Shown one piece after another: positions 24,584 through 35,046 of a stretch of DNA of 64,000 nt. The translations under genes were made by a program, and so were the position numbers. Location of the stretch: the NCBI RefSeq assembly GCF_014650595.1, contig NZ_BMVG01000001.1:1-64000 (forward strand), written 5' to 3'. Origin of the DNA: Streptomyces alanosinicus (GTDB taxonomy: Bacteria > Actinomycetota > Actinomycetes > Streptomycetales > Streptomycetaceae). Below the pieces are notes generated by a model. That model was not told the DNA's origin, ran no database searches, and saw only the letters and a list, made by a program, of their open reading frames with translations. Each line of letters opens with the position of its first letter. Position 1 is the stretch's first letter.

Positions 24584-25690
24584 TCAGTCCAGCCCGTACA
24601 CCCTGCGTGCGTTGCCCGCCGCGACCATCCGGGCCACCCGCTGGCCGTCCTCCAGGGACCAGGCGCCCTCGGCGACCCAGGTGCCGAGGACCCGGCCGAG
24701 GGCCTCGCGGAACAGACGCGCGCCGACGACGTGCAGCTCGGGCAGGCCGTGGGCGCCGGTGGAGAAGAGGATCTTGCCGAAGGGGGCCAGCTCCAGGATC
24801 TCGGCGAGGACGGTGGCCGCGCGGGCACCGGTGCGCACGAGCGCGGCACCGGAGTCGGTGTAGACGTGCGGGAAGACGCCGGCCAGGTGGGCGGCGTGGC
24901 GGTGGTACGGGTAGCCGTGCAGCAGGATCAGATCGGTGCCGAGGCCGGCCGTGGCCCGTACGAAGTCGGTGAGCAGCACGGGGTCGGTGCGGTCGATGCG
25001 GGAGCCCGGCTCGCCGAGCCCGGCGTGCAGTTGCAGGGGCAGGCCCGAGGCGACGGCGTTCCACAGCAGGTGTCGCAGCAGCACCGGGTCCGAGAGCGTC
25101 CCGCCGACCCGCCGGCCGGCCAGCCAGCGGCCCGCCGCGCCGCGCACCTCCCCCGGCCCCGGCGGCTCGGGCGCGAGGGCGAGCCCGTGTCTGAGACCCG
25201 CGACAGAGGTGAAGGCGACCGCGTTCGCGGCGGCGCCGTGCACGGACTCGGCGAGGTTGGCGAGGAAGGACTCGACGGTGCCGGAGGTGTCGGCGACCTG
25301 TTCCGCGAGCAGTTCGAGCCGGATGATCTCACGCGCCTCGGCCTCGCCGGTGGAGGCCATCTCGGTAGGGCCGGTGAGGTCGCCGGGCAGGCCGGTGTCG
25401 ACGAGGTAGGTGGTGATGCCGCTGCCCCGGAGAAGCCGGCGGCCCGTTTCAAGGACGCCCAGTTCGCGGCGCCGGGCCAGATAGCGGGCGGGCGCGCAGT
25501 GCGGTTCCAGGCCGAGCAGGGGCGGGCACCAGCGCCGTACGGCGAATCCCGTCTGGGTGTCGAAGAGCGTCGTGCCGGGCGCCGGTGGGCCCTCGGTGCG
25601 GGCGAGCTGGGCCTCGAAGGTGCCGAGGCCCAGTTCCGTGCGCAGCACGCCGTGGCAGTACTGGTCCACGAGGGACGGCGTTTCGATCAT
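24584..25690 (-). CDS. Amidohydrolase family protein (FluG N-terminal-like)
   Basis: The 368-residue product resembles the Amidohydrolase_2/FluG N-terminal family. Metal-site-like His occur in LVDQYCHGV near the N-terminus, LPLQLHAGLGE, and ILLHGYPYHRHAAHLAG, and a late IDRTDPVLL segment and STGAHGLPE follow. The substrate is unknown. It converges with ctaA; the ends are 54 bp apart. Confidence 0.85.
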   Translation of the reverse strand: MIETPSLVDQYCHGVLRTELGLGTFEAQLARTEGPPAPGTTLFDTQTGFAVRRWCPPLLGLEPHCAPARYLARRRELGVLETGRRLLRGSGITTYLVDTGLPGDLTGPTEMASTGEAEAREIIRLELLAEQVADTSGTVESFLANLAESVHGAAANAVAFTSVAGLRHGLALAPEPPGPGEVRGAAGRWLAGRRVGGTLSDPVLLRHLLWNAVASGLPLQLHAGLGEPGSRIDRTDPVLLTDFVRATAGLGTDLILLHGYPYHRHAAHLAGVFPHVYTDSGAALVRTGARAATVLAEILELAPFGKILFSTGAHGLPELHVVGARLFREALGRVLGTWVAEGAWSLEDGQRVARMVAAGNARRVYGLD

Positions 25691-25813
25691 CCGGGCTCCC
25701 CGCCTCCCCGCGTGCGCTGGCTTGACCGGCCTAACGGGTGAACGGGGTCGAAGGTCGCGGGTCAGTTCGGGACTGCACGTGGATACGGCCCCGCGCCCCT
25801 TCAGGTCGGCTGG

Positions 25814-26134
25814 TCAGCCGCCTACCTGGATGCCGGCCATGCGCTTCCACTCGTACGGGCCCGTCTTGACCTTCGCCGCGAACTCGCCGTCGAAGGACTC
25901 GTGGACGGTGATGCCGGACTTCTCGACGGCCTTCTCGGCGATCTCCGTGCTGGGCGCCACCAGGTCGCCCCAGCCGCCGTCCTCGCCCACGAGGACGATG
26001 CGGGCGCCGCGCTCGCCGATGTGGGCCACCTGGCCCTCGGCGCCGCCGTGGGCCTTGGCGAAGGCGCTGATCTGGTGGGCGAGCCGGGACACCTTGCGCT
26101 CGGCCCGCGCGTCAACCTGCTGCGTGTCTGCCAT
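25814..26134 (-). CDS. Conserved hypothetical protein, 106 residues
   Basis: The protein begins MADTQQVDARAERKVSRLAHQ and ends in a conserved GPYEWKRMAGIQVGG. It is soluble with no signal peptide or known motif. It lies 58 bp downstream of ctaB in the same direction and may be co-transcribed with it. I recognise it only as a conserved actinomycete protein of unknown function. Confidence 0.8.
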   Translation of the reverse strand: MADTQQVDARAERKVSRLAHQISAFAKAHGGAEGQVAHIGERGARIVLVGEDGGWGDLVAPSTEIAEKAVEKSGITVHESFDGEFAAKVKTGPYEWKRMAGIQVGG

Positions 26135-26192
26135 GACCAGGATGCTACTCACCGGTAGCCCGGCTGGCGAGGGCAGGGCCCTGTGACGTACG

Positions 26193-27164
26193 TCAGCGCA
26201 GGAACGGGTCCACCGCGACCGCGACGAAGAGGATCGACACATAGGTGATCGACCAGTGGAAGAGGCGCATCTCCTTCAGCTTCACGCCGGTCACCTCGGC
26301 CTTCGCCCGGTTCTGCAGACCGTGTGCCTCCCACAGCCAGTAGCCGCCGGCCGCGACGGCGACCACCGTGTAGAACCAGCCGGTGTAGCCGAGCGGGGTG
26401 GGGAGCAGCGAGACCAGGACCATCACCCAGCTGTAGATGACGATCTGCCGGGCGACGACCTTGTTGGAGGCGACGACCGGGAGCATCGGCACGCCCACGC
26501 GCGCGTAGTCCTCCTTGACCTTCATGGACAGCGGCCAGTAGTGCGCCGGCGTCCAGAAGAACATGACGAGGAAGAGGATGACCGGCGCCCAGGACATCGA
26601 GTTCGTGACCGAGGACCAGCCGATGAGGACCGGGAGGCAGCCGGCGATGCCGCCCCACACGATGTTCTGCGAGGTACGCCGCTTGAGGATCATCGTGTAG
26701 ACGACGACGTAGAAGAGGAGCGCACCGAGCGAGAGCCAGGCGCTCAGCCAGTTGACGGTGAGTCCGAACAGCAGCGTCGAGACGACCCCGAGGGTGATGC
26801 CGAAGGCCAGGCACTCGCGCGGGCTGACCATGCCGGTCACCAGCGGCCGTTGCGCGGTGCGGTCCATCAGGGCGTCGATGTCCCGGTCGATGTACATGTT
26901 CAGGGCGTTGGCGCCGCCCGCGGAGAGATAGCCGCCGACGCAGGTGAGGAGGACCAGCTTCAGGTCCGGCACACCCTGCTGCGCCAGGAACATCACCGGA
27001 ACGGTGGTGATGAGCAGCAGCTCGATGATCCGCGGCTTGGTCAGCGCCACGAACGCCTTGACACGGGCCCCGAACGGCCGGTGGACCGGGCCCTGGCTCG
27101 CACCACCCAGCACGCCCGCTGGACGTGATTCGACGGCCGTCACGCACACCCCTGACAGAGACAT
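26193..27164 (-). CDS. ctaB: Protoheme IX farnesyltransferase (heme O synthase)
   Basis: The 323-residue UbiA-type prenyltransferase has the Asp-rich [15 protein letters not shown] motif that binds farnesyl diphosphate through magnesium, and eight to nine membrane segments. It farnesylates heme B to heme O, the substrate of CtaA. I chose ATG 27164 because GGGAGG lies about 9 nt before it; a GTG at 27146 would remove only a few residues. It diverges from tkt across a 360-bp interval. Confidence 0.94.
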   Translation of the reverse strand: MSLSGVCVTAVESRPAGVLGGASQGPVHRPFGARVKAFVALTKPRIIELLLITTVPVMFLAQQGVPDLKLVLLTCVGGYLSAGGANALNMYIDRDIDALMDRTAQRPLVTGMVSPRECLAFGITLGVVSTLLFGLTVNWLSAWLSLGALLFYVVVYTMILKRRTSQNIVWGGIAGCLPVLIGWSSVTNSMSWAPVILFLVMFFWTPAHYWPLSMKVKEDYARVGVPMLPVVASNKVVARQIVIYSWVMVLVSLLPTPLGYTGWFYTVVAVAAGGYWLWEAHGLQNRAKAEVTGVKLKEMRLFHWSITYVSILFVAVAVDPFLR

Positions 27165-27526
27165 CCCAGCAAGCCTCCCCGTGTGAAGTACCGGTAAAGG
27201 CTCGCGCGTACCACGCCACTTTAGACGTTGCCCATACCCCGGCCTTCGCGGGGGTGGGGTCGTGTTGACCCACGTCCCATCCGAGGGCTGCCACCCCTCG
27301 TTTGAGCGGTCAGATGAGCGCATCCGTATTCATGTGCCGAATGCCGTGTCGGCCAGTCGGGAGGCGGATCTGACAGAGTCCCGGCAGTCTGGAACGAGGC
27401 GAAAAAACGCACGTGTTTACGGGGGTAGGCTCGACAGCGGCCGGTGGGCAGAAGCACGCCGGCGGCCGGGTGGGCGTATGCCCCGACGACCGGCGACCGA
27501 CATGTGGAGAGGAGCCCTGACCCAGG
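27165..27526. other. Divergent ctaB/tkt intergenic region
   Basis: No protein gene is convincing in these 362 bp. Toward tkt there is an A-rich stretch (27401-27407) and a TAGGCT at 27426-27431 that could be a -10 box, without a clear -35. A small GC hairpin lies at 27235-27256. Confidence 0.4.
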
Positions 27527-29632
27527 GTGAGCACCAAGCCGACCACCACAGACCTTGAGTGGACCGACCTGGACCAGCGGGCCGTGGACACCGCCCGCGT
27601 TCTGGCCGCCGACGCCGTACAGAAGGTCGGCAACGGCCATCCCGGTACGGCGATGAGCCTGGCTCCGGCCGCCTACACCCTCTTCCAGAAGGTGATGCGG
27701 CACGACCCCGCCGACCCCGAGTGGGTCGGGCGTGACCGCTTCGTGCTGTCCGCCGGCCACTCGTCCCTGACCCTCTACACCCAGCTCTACCTGGCCGGCT
27801 TCGGCCTGGAGCTGGAGGACCTGGAGTCCTTCCGCACCTGGGGCTCCAAGACCCCGGGCCACCCGGAGTACGGGCACACCAAGGGCGTCGAGACCACCAC
27901 CGGCCCGCTCGGCCAGGGTGTCGCCAACGCGGTGGGCATGGCGATGGCCGCCCGCTACGAGCGCGGACTGTTCGACCCGGAGGCGCCGCAGGGCGAGTCC
28001 CCCTTCGACCACTTCATCTACTGCATCGCCGGCGACGGCTGCCTCCAGGAGGGCATCTCCGCCGAGGCCTCCTCGCTCGCCGGCCACCAGAAGCTCGGCA
28101 ACCTGATCCTGCTGTGGGACGACAACCACATCTCGATCGAGGGTGACACCGAGACGGCCGTCTCCGAGGACACCGTCAAGCGGTACGAGGCCTACGGCTG
28201 GCATGTGCAGCGCGTCGAGGCCCAGGACAACGGCGACCTGGACCCGGCCGCCATCCACGACGCCGTCCAGAAGGCCAAGGCGGTCACGGACCGGCCGTCC
28301 TTCATCGCGATGCGCTCGATCATCGCCTGGCCGGCCCCGAGCGCCCAGAACACCGAGGCCGCGCACGGCTCGGCGCTCGGCGAGGAAGAGGTCGCGGCCA
28401 CCAAGCGCGTCCTCGGCTTCGACCCCGAGCAGAACTTCGCCGTCGAGGACGAGGTGATCACCCACACCCGCAAGGCCCTGGAGCGCGGCGCCCAGGCCAA
28501 GGCCGAGTGGGAGAAGTCCCTCCAGCTGTGGCGGGACGACAACCCGGAGCGTGCCGCCGAGTTCGACCGCATCAGCAAGGGCGAGCTGCCCACCGGCTGG
28601 GAGGAGAAGATCCCGGTCTTCGAGCCCGGCAAGGGCGTCGCCACGCGTGCCGCCTCCGGCAAGGTGCTGCAGGCGCTCGGCGCGGTCATCCCCGAGCTGT
28701 GGGGCGGCTCCGCCGACCTCGCCGGGTCGAACAACACGACCATCGACAAGGACAGCTCCTTCCTGCCGGCGGACAACCCGCTGCCGGAGGCCGACCCGTA
28801 CGGCCGCACGATCCACTTCGGCATCCGCGAGCACGCCATGGCCGCGGAGATGAACGGCATCACGCTGCACGGCCACACCCGTGTCTACGGCGGTACGTTC
28901 CTCGTCTTCTCCGACTACATGCGCAACGCGGTGCGGCTGTCGGCCCTGATGCACCTGCCCGTGACGTATGTGTGGACGCACGACTCCATCGGCCTCGGCG
29001 AGGACGGCCCCACCCACCAGCCGGTCGAGCACCTGGCCTCGCTGCGCGCGATCCCGGGCCTGAACGTCGTCCGCCCGGCGGACGCCAACGAGACCGCGAT
29101 CGCCTGGCGCGAGGTCCTCAAGCGCCACACCAAGGAGTTCGGCAAGGGCCAGCCGCACGGCTTCGCGCTCACCCGCCAGGGCGTGCCGGCCTACGAGCCC
29201 AACGAGGACGCGGCCAAGGGCGGCTATGTCCTGTTCGAGGCCGAGGGCGGCACGCCGCAGGTGATCCTGATCGCCACCGGTTCCGAGGTGCACGTGGCCG
29301 TCGAGGCGCGTGAGCAGCTGCAGGCCGAGGGCGTCGCGACGCGTGTCGTGTCGATGCCGTCGGTCGAGTGGTTCGAGGAGCAGGACCAGGGGTACCGGGA
29401 CGCCGTGCTCCCGCCGTCCGTCAAAGCCCGCGTGGCCGTGGAGGCGGGCATCGGGCTGACCTGGCACCGCTATGTGGGAGACGCCGGCCGCATCGTTTCC
29501 CTGGAGCACTTCGGTGCTTCCGCCGACGGCAAGGTGCTCTTCCGCGAGTTCGGCTTCACTGCCGAGAACGTGGCCGCCAAGGCCCGGGACTCGCTTGAAT
29601 TTGTTTCGGGGCTCGCCGCCGCCCAGCGCTGA
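27527..29632 (+). CDS. tkt: Transketolase
   Basis: The 701-residue thiamine-diphosphate enzyme moves two-carbon units between sugar phosphates in the pentose phosphate pathway. It has [15 protein letters not shown], the TPP motif [12 protein letters not shown], and [15 protein letters not shown] in the pyrimidine domain. The GTG start has GAGAGGAG upstream. It leads a tkt-tal-zwf-opcA-pgl operon. Confidence 0.96.
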   Translation: MSTKPTTTDLEWTDLDQRAVDTARVLAADAVQKVGNGHPGTAMSLAPAAYTLFQKVMRHDPADPEWVGRDRFVLSAGHSSLTLYTQLYLAGFGLELEDLESFRTWGSKTPGHPEYGHTKGVETTTGPLGQGVANAVGMAMAARYERGLFDPEAPQGESPFDHFIYCIAGDGCLQEGISAEASSLAGHQKLGNLILLWDDNHISIEGDTETAVSEDTVKRYEAYGWHVQRVEAQDNGDLDPAAIHDAVQKAKAVTDRPSFIAMRSIIAWPAPSAQNTEAAHGSALGEEEVAATKRVLGFDPEQNFAVEDEVITHTRKALERGAQAKAEWEKSLQLWRDDNPERAAEFDRISKGELPTGWEEKIPVFEPGKGVATRAASGKVLQALGAVIPELWGGSADLAGSNNTTIDKDSSFLPADNPLPEADPYGRTIHFGIREHAMAAEMNGITLHGHTRVYGGTFLVFSDYMRNAVRLSALMHLPVTYVWTHDSIGLGEDGPTHQPVEHLASLRAIPGLNVVRPADANETAIAWREVLKRHTKEFGKGQPHGFALTRQGVPAYEPNEDAAKGGYVLFEAEGGTPQVILIATGSEVHVAVEAREQLQAEGVATRVVSMPSVEWFEEQDQGYRDAVLPPSVKARVAVEAGIGLTWHRYVGDAGRIVSLEHFGASADGKVLFREFGFTAENVAAKARDSLEFVSGLAAAQR

Positions 29633-29665
29633 CGCTCACATACGACACGTAGGAGATGTAATTCC

Positions 29666-30784
29666 ATGACAGACGCACTCAAGCGCCTCTCCGAGGAAGG
29701 CGTCGCGATCTGGCTGGACGACCTGTCGCGCAAGCGGATCACGTCCGGCAACCTCGCCGAGCTGATCGACCAGCAGCACGTCGTGGGCGTCACCACCAAC
29801 CCGACGATCTTCCAGAAGGCGATCAGCGGGGGTGACGGCTACCAGCAGCAGCTCGCCGACCTCGCCGCCCGCAAGGTCACCGTGGACGAGGCCATCCGCA
29901 TGATCACCACGGCGGACGTCCGCGACGCCGCCGACATCCTGCGCCCCGTCTTCGACGCCACCGGCGGTCAGGACGGCCGGGTCTCCATCGAGGTCGACCC
30001 GCGCCTCGCGCACAACACGGCGGCCACCGTCGCCGAGGCCAAGCAGCTGGCCTGGCTGGTCGACCGCCCCAACACGCTGATCAAGATCCCGGCGACCAAG
30101 GCGGGCCTGCCGGCGATCACCGAGGTCATCGGCCTCGGCATCAGCGTCAACGTCACGCTGATCTTCTCCCTGGAGCGCTACCGCGAGGTCATGGCCGCCT
30201 ACCTGGCCGGCCTGGAGAAGGCCAGGGAGCGCGGCCTGGACCTGTCGCTGATCCGCTCCGTGGCGTCGTTCTTCGTGTCCCGTGTGGACAGCGAGATCGA
30301 CAAGCGCCTGGGCGCGCTCGGCACCGACGAGGCCAAGGCGCTGCGCGGCAAGGCCGCCGTCGCCAACGCCCGTCTCGCCTACGAGGCGTACGAGGAGGTC
30401 TTCTCCTCCGACCGTTGGAACGCGCTGTCGGGCGCGGGCGCCAACAAGCAGCGTCCGCTGTGGGCGTCGACGGGTGTGAAGGACCCGGCGTACCCGGACA
30501 CGCTGTACGTCACCGAGCTGGTCGCGCCGAACACGGTCAACACCATGCCGGAGGCCACGCTGGAGGCCACCGAGGACCACGGCGAGGTCACCGGCGACAC
30601 GATCACCGGCACCTACGCGCAGGCCCGCGCCGACCTCGACGCCGTCGAGAAGCTCGGGATCTCGTACGACGACGTGGTGCAGGTGCTGGAGGACGAGGGC
30701 GTCGAGAAGTTCGAGGCGTCCTGGATCGATCTACTGAAGTCGACCGAGGCGGAGCTCAAGCGCCTCGCCCCCTCGGAGGGCTGA
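29666..30784 (+). CDS. tal: Transaldolase
   Basis: The 372-residue class I aldolase transfers a dihydroxyacetone unit between sugar phosphates. The Schiff-base Lys lies in [11 protein letters not shown] and the N-terminal [13 protein letters not shown] loop is intact. It follows tkt by 33 bp with an AGGAG site. The length is the actinobacterial long form. Confidence 0.95.
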   Translation: MTDALKRLSEEGVAIWLDDLSRKRITSGNLAELIDQQHVVGVTTNPTIFQKAISGGDGYQQQLADLAARKVTVDEAIRMITTADVRDAADILRPVFDATGGQDGRVSIEVDPRLAHNTAATVAEAKQLAWLVDRPNTLIKIPATKAGLPAITEVIGLGISVNVTLIFSLERYREVMAAYLAGLEKARERGLDLSLIRSVASFFVSRVDSEIDKRLGALGTDEAKALRGKAAVANARLAYEAYEEVFSSDRWNALSGAGANKQRPLWASTGVKDPAYPDTLYVTELVAPNTVNTMPEATLEATEDHGEVTGDTITGTYAQARADLDAVEKLGISYDDVVQVLEDEGVEKFEASWIDLLKSTEAELKRLAPSEG

Positions 30785-30785
30785 G

Positions 30786-32324
30786 TTGTCACCCCTTTCC
30801 GGTTCCGGAGCGAACCCGCTTCGTGACCCGGCCGACCGACGGCTCCCGCGTATCGCGGGGCCGTCGGGTCTGGTCATCTTCGGTGTCACGGGCGACCTGT
30901 CCCGCAAGAAGCTGATGCCCGCGGTGTACGACCTCGCCAACCGGGGCCTGCTGCCGCCGGGCTTCTCGCTGGTGGGCTTCGCCCGCCGCGACTGGGAGCA
31001 CGAGGACTTCGCCGAGGTCGTGCACGACGCGGTCAAGGAGCACGCGCGCACGCCGTTCCGCGAGGAGGTCTGGCAGCAGCTCATCCAGGGGATGCGCTTC
31101 GTCCAGGGCACCTTCGACGACGACGAGGCCTTCGAGCGGCTGCGCGCCACCATCGAGGAGCTGGACAAGGCACAGGGCACGGGCGGCAACTTCGCCTTCT
31201 ACCTGTCGGTGCCGCCGCGCTCCTTCCCGGTGGTCATCCAGCAGCTGAAGAAGCACGGGCTGGCCGACCAGACCGGCGGCTCCTGGCGGCGCGCGGTCAT
31301 CGAGAAGCCCTTCGGCCACGATCTGAAGTCGGCCGAGGAGCTGAACAAGGTCGTGCACGAGGTGTTCGAGCCGGACCAGGTGTTCCGGATCGACCACTAC
31401 CTCGGCAAGGAGACCGTCCAGAACATCCTGGCGCTGCGCTTCGCCAACACGATGTTCGAGCCGATCTGGAACCGGTCCTTCGTGGACCACGTACAGATCA
31501 CCATGGCCGAGGACATCGGCATCGGCGGCCGCGCCGGCTACTACGACGGCATCGGCGCCGCCCGTGACGTCATCCAGAACCATCTGCTCCAGCTCATGGC
31601 CCTCACGGCCATGGAGGAGCCCGCCTCCTTCGGCGCGGACGCGCTGGCCGCGGAGAAGGAGAAGGTGCTCGGCGCCGTACGGCTGCCCAAGGACCTCGGC
31701 AGGTCGACCGTGCGCGGTCAGTACGCGGGCGGCTGGCAGGGCGGCGAGAAGGTCATCGGCTACCTCGAAGAGGACGGCATCGACCCGAAGTCGAAGACCG
31801 ACACCTACGCGGCGGTCAAGGTGGAGATCGACAACCGCCGCTGGGCGGGTGTCCCCTTCTATCTGCGCACCGGCAAGCGCCTCGGCCGGCGCGTGACGGA
31901 GATCGCGGTCGTCTTCCAGCGGGCCCCGCACTCCCCCTTCGACCACACGGCCACGGAGGAGCTGGGCCAGAACGCGATCGTGATCCGCGTCCAGCCGGAC
32001 GAGGGCATCACGGTCCGCTTCGGCTCCAAGGTGCCGGGCACCTCGATGGAGATCCGGGACGTCTCCATGGACTTCGCCTACGGCGAGTCCTTCACGGAGT
32101 CCAGCCCGGAGGCGTACGAGCGGCTCATCCTGGACGTGCTGCTGGGCGACGCCAACCTCTTCCCGCGCACGGAGGAGGTCGAGCTGTCCTGGAAGATCCT
32201 CGACCCGATCGAGGAGTACTGGGACAAGCACGGCAGGCCCGCGCAGTACCCGTCGGGCACCTGGGGTCCCGCCGAGGCGGACGAGATGCTCGCACGAGAC
32301 GGACGGAGCTGGCGCCGCCCATGA
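30786..32324 (+). CDS. zwf: Glucose-6-phosphate 1-dehydrogenase
   Basis: The 512-residue enzyme oxidises glucose 6-phosphate with NADP, the entry to the pentose phosphate pathway. It has the nucleotide motif FGVTGDLSRKKL and the active-site RIDHYLGKE with its His. I place the start at TTG 30786 because GGAGGG lies about 6 nt before it, only 1 nt after the tal stop. The stop overlaps opcA (ATGA). Confidence 0.95.
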   Translation: MSPLSGSGANPLRDPADRRLPRIAGPSGLVIFGVTGDLSRKKLMPAVYDLANRGLLPPGFSLVGFARRDWEHEDFAEVVHDAVKEHARTPFREEVWQQLIQGMRFVQGTFDDDEAFERLRATIEELDKAQGTGGNFAFYLSVPPRSFPVVIQQLKKHGLADQTGGSWRRAVIEKPFGHDLKSAEELNKVVHEVFEPDQVFRIDHYLGKETVQNILALRFANTMFEPIWNRSFVDHVQITMAEDIGIGGRAGYYDGIGAARDVIQNHLLQLMALTAMEEPASFGADALAAEKEKVLGAVRLPKDLGRSTVRGQYAGGWQGGEKVIGYLEEDGIDPKSKTDTYAAVKVEIDNRRWAGVPFYLRTGKRLGRRVTEIAVVFQRAPHSPFDHTATEELGQNAIVIRVQPDEGITVRFGSKVPGTSMEIRDVSMDFAYGESFTESSPEAYERLILDVLLGDANLFPRTEEVELSWKILDPIEEYWDKHGRPAQYPSGTWGPAEADEMLARDGRSWRRP

Positions 32325-33367
32325 AGATCGACCTGACCGGCACCACCGCCGGCGAGATCAACAAGGCACTCGTACGGGGCCGCCGCGCCATCGGCACGCC
32401 TGCCGTCGGCATGGTCCTCACCCTCGTCATCGTCACCGACGAGGAGAACGCCTATGACGCGCTGAAGGCCGCGGGCGACGCGTCGCGCGAGCACCCTTCG
32501 CGCACGCTGGTGGTCATCAAGCGGGTCTCGCGCTCCCCGCGTGACCGTACGGCGTCCCGGCTGGACGCCGAGGTGCGGGTGGGCGCGGACGCGGGCACCG
32601 GCGAGACGGTCGTCCTGCGGATGTACGGCGAGGTCGCCGACCACGCCGACTCCGTCGTGCTGCCGCTGCTGCTGCCGGACGCGCCCGTCGTCGTGTGGTG
32701 GCCGGTGAACGCCCCGCTGGACCCGGCGAAGGACCCGCTGGGCGCACTCGCCCAGCGCCGGGTCACCGACACCTACGCCGCCGAACAGCCGGTGCGGGAG
32801 CTGTCCGCCCGCGCCGAGACCTACACGCCCGGCGACACGGACCTGTCCTGGACCCGGATCACACCGTGGCGTTCGATGCTCGCGGCCGCCCTGGACCAGG
32901 TCACCTGCGAGGTGCGGGCCGTCGAGGTGGAGGGCGAGGAGTTCAACCCGAGCTGTGAGCTGCTGGCGATGTGGCTCGCGGAGCGGCTGGACGTCCCGGT
33001 CCGGCGCTCCCTGTCGTCCGGTCCCGGTCTCACGGCCGTCCGGATGAACACGAGCTGCGGCCCGATCGTGCTGGACCGTGCGGACGGTTCGCTGGCCACG
33101 CTGTCCATCGAGGGCCAGCCGGCCCGCGCGGTGGCGCTGAAGCGACGGGAGACCGCCGAGCTGATCGCGGAGGAGCTGCGCCGGCTCGACCCGGACGACA
33201 CCTACGCGTCGGCGCTGCGCTACGGCGTGGAGCGGCTGAACACGGTCCCGGAGCAGGAGCCGGCCCGCGCCGAGCCGGAACCGGCCGAGGACGCGGCGAA
33301 GGCGCCCGCGAAGAAGGCCGCGGCCAGGAGCGCGAAGAAGGCACCGGCGAGGAAGGCGGCGAAGTGA
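32321..33367 (+). CDS. opcA: Glucose-6-phosphate dehydrogenase assembly protein OpcA
   Basis: The 348-residue protein is the OpcA partner needed for full Zwf activity. Family features are VWWPVNAPLDPAKDPLGA and the RITPWRSMLAAALDQV segment. The C-terminus is an Ala/Lys-rich tail of about 35 residues (KAPAKKAAARSAKK), probably a flexible basic extension. It overlaps zwf by 4 bp and pgl by GTGA. Confidence 0.95.
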   Translation: MKIDLTGTTAGEINKALVRGRRAIGTPAVGMVLTLVIVTDEENAYDALKAAGDASREHPSRTLVVIKRVSRSPRDRTASRLDAEVRVGADAGTGETVVLRMYGEVADHADSVVLPLLLPDAPVVVWWPVNAPLDPAKDPLGALAQRRVTDTYAAEQPVRELSARAETYTPGDTDLSWTRITPWRSMLAAALDQVTCEVRAVEVEGEEFNPSCELLAMWLAERLDVPVRRSLSSGPGLTAVRMNTSCGPIVLDRADGSLATLSIEGQPARAVALKRRETAELIAEELRRLDPDDTYASALRYGVERLNTVPEQEPARAEPEPAEDAAKAPAKKAAARSAKKAPARKAAK

Positions 33368-34146
33368 GCACTCCGCAGCTGGTCGTCCACCACGACAAGG
33401 AGCTGATGGCGCAGGCCGCCGCGGCCCGCCTGATCACGAAGATCGTGGACGCGCAGGCCTCCCGGGGCGCCGCGTCCGTGGTCCTCACCGGCGGCCGCAA
33501 CGGCAACGGTCTGCTGGCCGCGCTGGCGGCGGCGCCCGCGCGGGACGCCATCGACTGGACCCGCCTCGACCTGTGGTGGGGCGACGAGCGCTATCTGCCC
33601 GAGGGTGACCCGGAGCGCAATGTCACCCAGGCCCGCGAGGCCCTGCTGGACTCCGTGCCGCTGGACCCGGAGCGGGTGCACGCCATGCCCGCCTCCGACG
33701 GCCCGTACGGCAAGGATGTCGACGCGGCCGCCGAGGCGTACGCGGCGGAGCTCGCGAAGGCGGCCGGGCCGGAGAACCATGGCCCGGTGCCCACCTTCGA
33801 CGTGCTCATGCTGGGCGTCGGCCCGGACACCCATGTGGCCTCGCTCTTCCCGGAGCTGCCGGCCGTGCGGGAGACCGAGCGCACGGTGGTCGGCGTGCAC
33901 GGCGCGCCCAAGCCGCCGCCGACCCGGATCAGCCTGACCCTGCCGGCGATCCGTTCGGCGCGCGAGGTGTGGCTGCTCGCGGCCGGCGCGGACAAGGCGG
34001 AGGCCGCGGCCATCGCCCTGTCGGGCGCGGGTGAGATCCAGGCACCGGCGGCGGGGGCGTACGGCCGCAGCCGGACCCTGTGGCTGCTGGACTCCGCGGC
34101 GGCCTCGCAGCTGCCGAGGTCGCTGTATCCGCCCGCGTCGCCGTGA
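33364..34146 (+). CDS. pgl: 6-phosphogluconolactonase (DevB type)
   Basis: The 260-residue protein hydrolyses 6-phosphogluconolactone, the Zwf product. It has the glucosamine-6-phosphate isomerase-like fold with LTGGRNGNGLLAALA, WWGDERYLPEGDPERN and LGVGPDTHVASLFPE. The GTG start overlaps the opcA stop. It is the last gene of the pentose phosphate operon; a strong terminator follows. Confidence 0.95.
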   Translation: MSTPQLVVHHDKELMAQAAAARLITKIVDAQASRGAASVVLTGGRNGNGLLAALAAAPARDAIDWTRLDLWWGDERYLPEGDPERNVTQAREALLDSVPLDPERVHAMPASDGPYGKDVDAAAEAYAAELAKAAGPENHGPVPTFDVLMLGVGPDTHVASLFPELPAVRETERTVVGVHGAPKPPPTRISLTLPAIRSAREVWLLAAGADKAEAAAIALSGAGEIQAPAAGAYGRSRTLWLLDSAAASQLPRSLYPPASP

Positions 34147-34161
34147 CACCCGACGGTGCGT

Positions 34162-34195
34162 AGCGGCGGCGGGGACTTCGGTTCCCGCCGCCGCT
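34162..34195. terminator. Bidirectional terminator with UUCG loop
   Basis: A 15-bp stem (AGCGGCGGCGGG with its complement, then a weaker GAC/GTT part) closes a TTCG loop. It separates pgl from the convergent sugar permease gene. Confidence 0.85.
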
Positions 34196-34196
34196 C

Positions 34197-35036
34197 TCAT
34201 TTCACCGACCCCGCCATCACGCCCTGTACAAAGTGCCGCTGGAAGGCGAAGAACACCGCCACCGGCACGATCAGGGACAGGAACGCGCCCGGCGCCAGCA
34301 CGTCGATGTTGCTGCCGAACTGCCGGATCTGGGACTGGAGTTCCACGGTGAGCGGCTGGGAGGAGCTGTCGGCGAAGAGCAGGGCGACGAGCATGTCGTT
34401 CCAGACCCACAGGAACTGGAAGATCGCGAGCGAGGCGATCGCCGGACGCCCGACCGGCAGGACCAGCCGGGTGAAGATGCGCCACTCGCCGCCGCCGTCC
34501 ATCCGCGCCGCCTCCAGCATCTCCTTCGGTATCTCCGCGAAGTAGTTGCGCAGCAGGAACACGGCGAAGGGCAGCCCGTAGGCCACGTGGAAGAGGACGA
34601 CGCCGGGGATCGTGCCGAACAGGCCGAGCGCGCCGAAGAGTTTGGCCACGGGCAGCAGACCGATCTGCACCGGCACCACCAACAGGGCCACCACCAGCAG
34701 GAAGAGCGGTTCGCGGAGCGGGAAGTCCAGCCAGGCGAAGGCGTATCCGGCGAGGGCGGCGATGACCACGACGAGGGTGGTCGCCGGCACCGAGATCAGG
34801 ACCGTGTTCCAGAAGGCCTGGGTCATGCCGGAGTTCTTCAGCAGTGCCGTGTAGTTGTCGAAGGACAGCTGACCGGGACCGGACAGCGCGGTCCACCAGC
34901 CGCCCTTCGCGGTGTCCTGGGCCGAGCGCAGGGAGGAGAGGAACAGGCCCGCCAGCGGGGTCAGCCAGACCAGGCCGATCACCACCAGGAAGGCCTGCAC
35001 CAGGCCGTTGCCCAGGCCCCGCCTGATCGCGTTCAT
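34197..35036 (-). CDS. Sugar ABC transporter permease (MalG/AglG type)
   Basis: The 279-residue protein has about six membrane segments and the EAA loop EAARMDGGGEWRIFTRLVLP that contacts the ATPase. The N-terminus (FLVVIGLVWLTPLAGLFLSSLR) and the end (FAFQRHFVQGVMAGSVK) are typical of the MalG group. It is last in the alpha-glucoside importer operon, 10 bp after the other permease. No ATPase gene is present; in Streptomyces the MsiK ATPase serves many sugar importers. Confidence 0.93.
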   Translation of the reverse strand: MNAIRRGLGNGLVQAFLVVIGLVWLTPLAGLFLSSLRSAQDTAKGGWWTALSGPGQLSFDNYTALLKNSGMTQAFWNTVLISVPATTLVVVIAALAGYAFAWLDFPLREPLFLLVVALLVVPVQIGLLPVAKLFGALGLFGTIPGVVLFHVAYGLPFAVFLLRNYFAEIPKEMLEAARMDGGGEWRIFTRLVLPVGRPAIASLAIFQFLWVWNDMLVALLFADSSSQPLTVELQSQIRQFGSNIDVLAPGAFLSLIVPVAVFFAFQRHFVQGVMAGSVK

Positions 35037-35046
35037 CGCTGACTCC

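Noticed and set aside
27221..29509. Minus-strand 762-codon frame
   Set aside because: It is antisense to tkt, which has clear transketolase motifs, and its composition is typical of a shadow frame.
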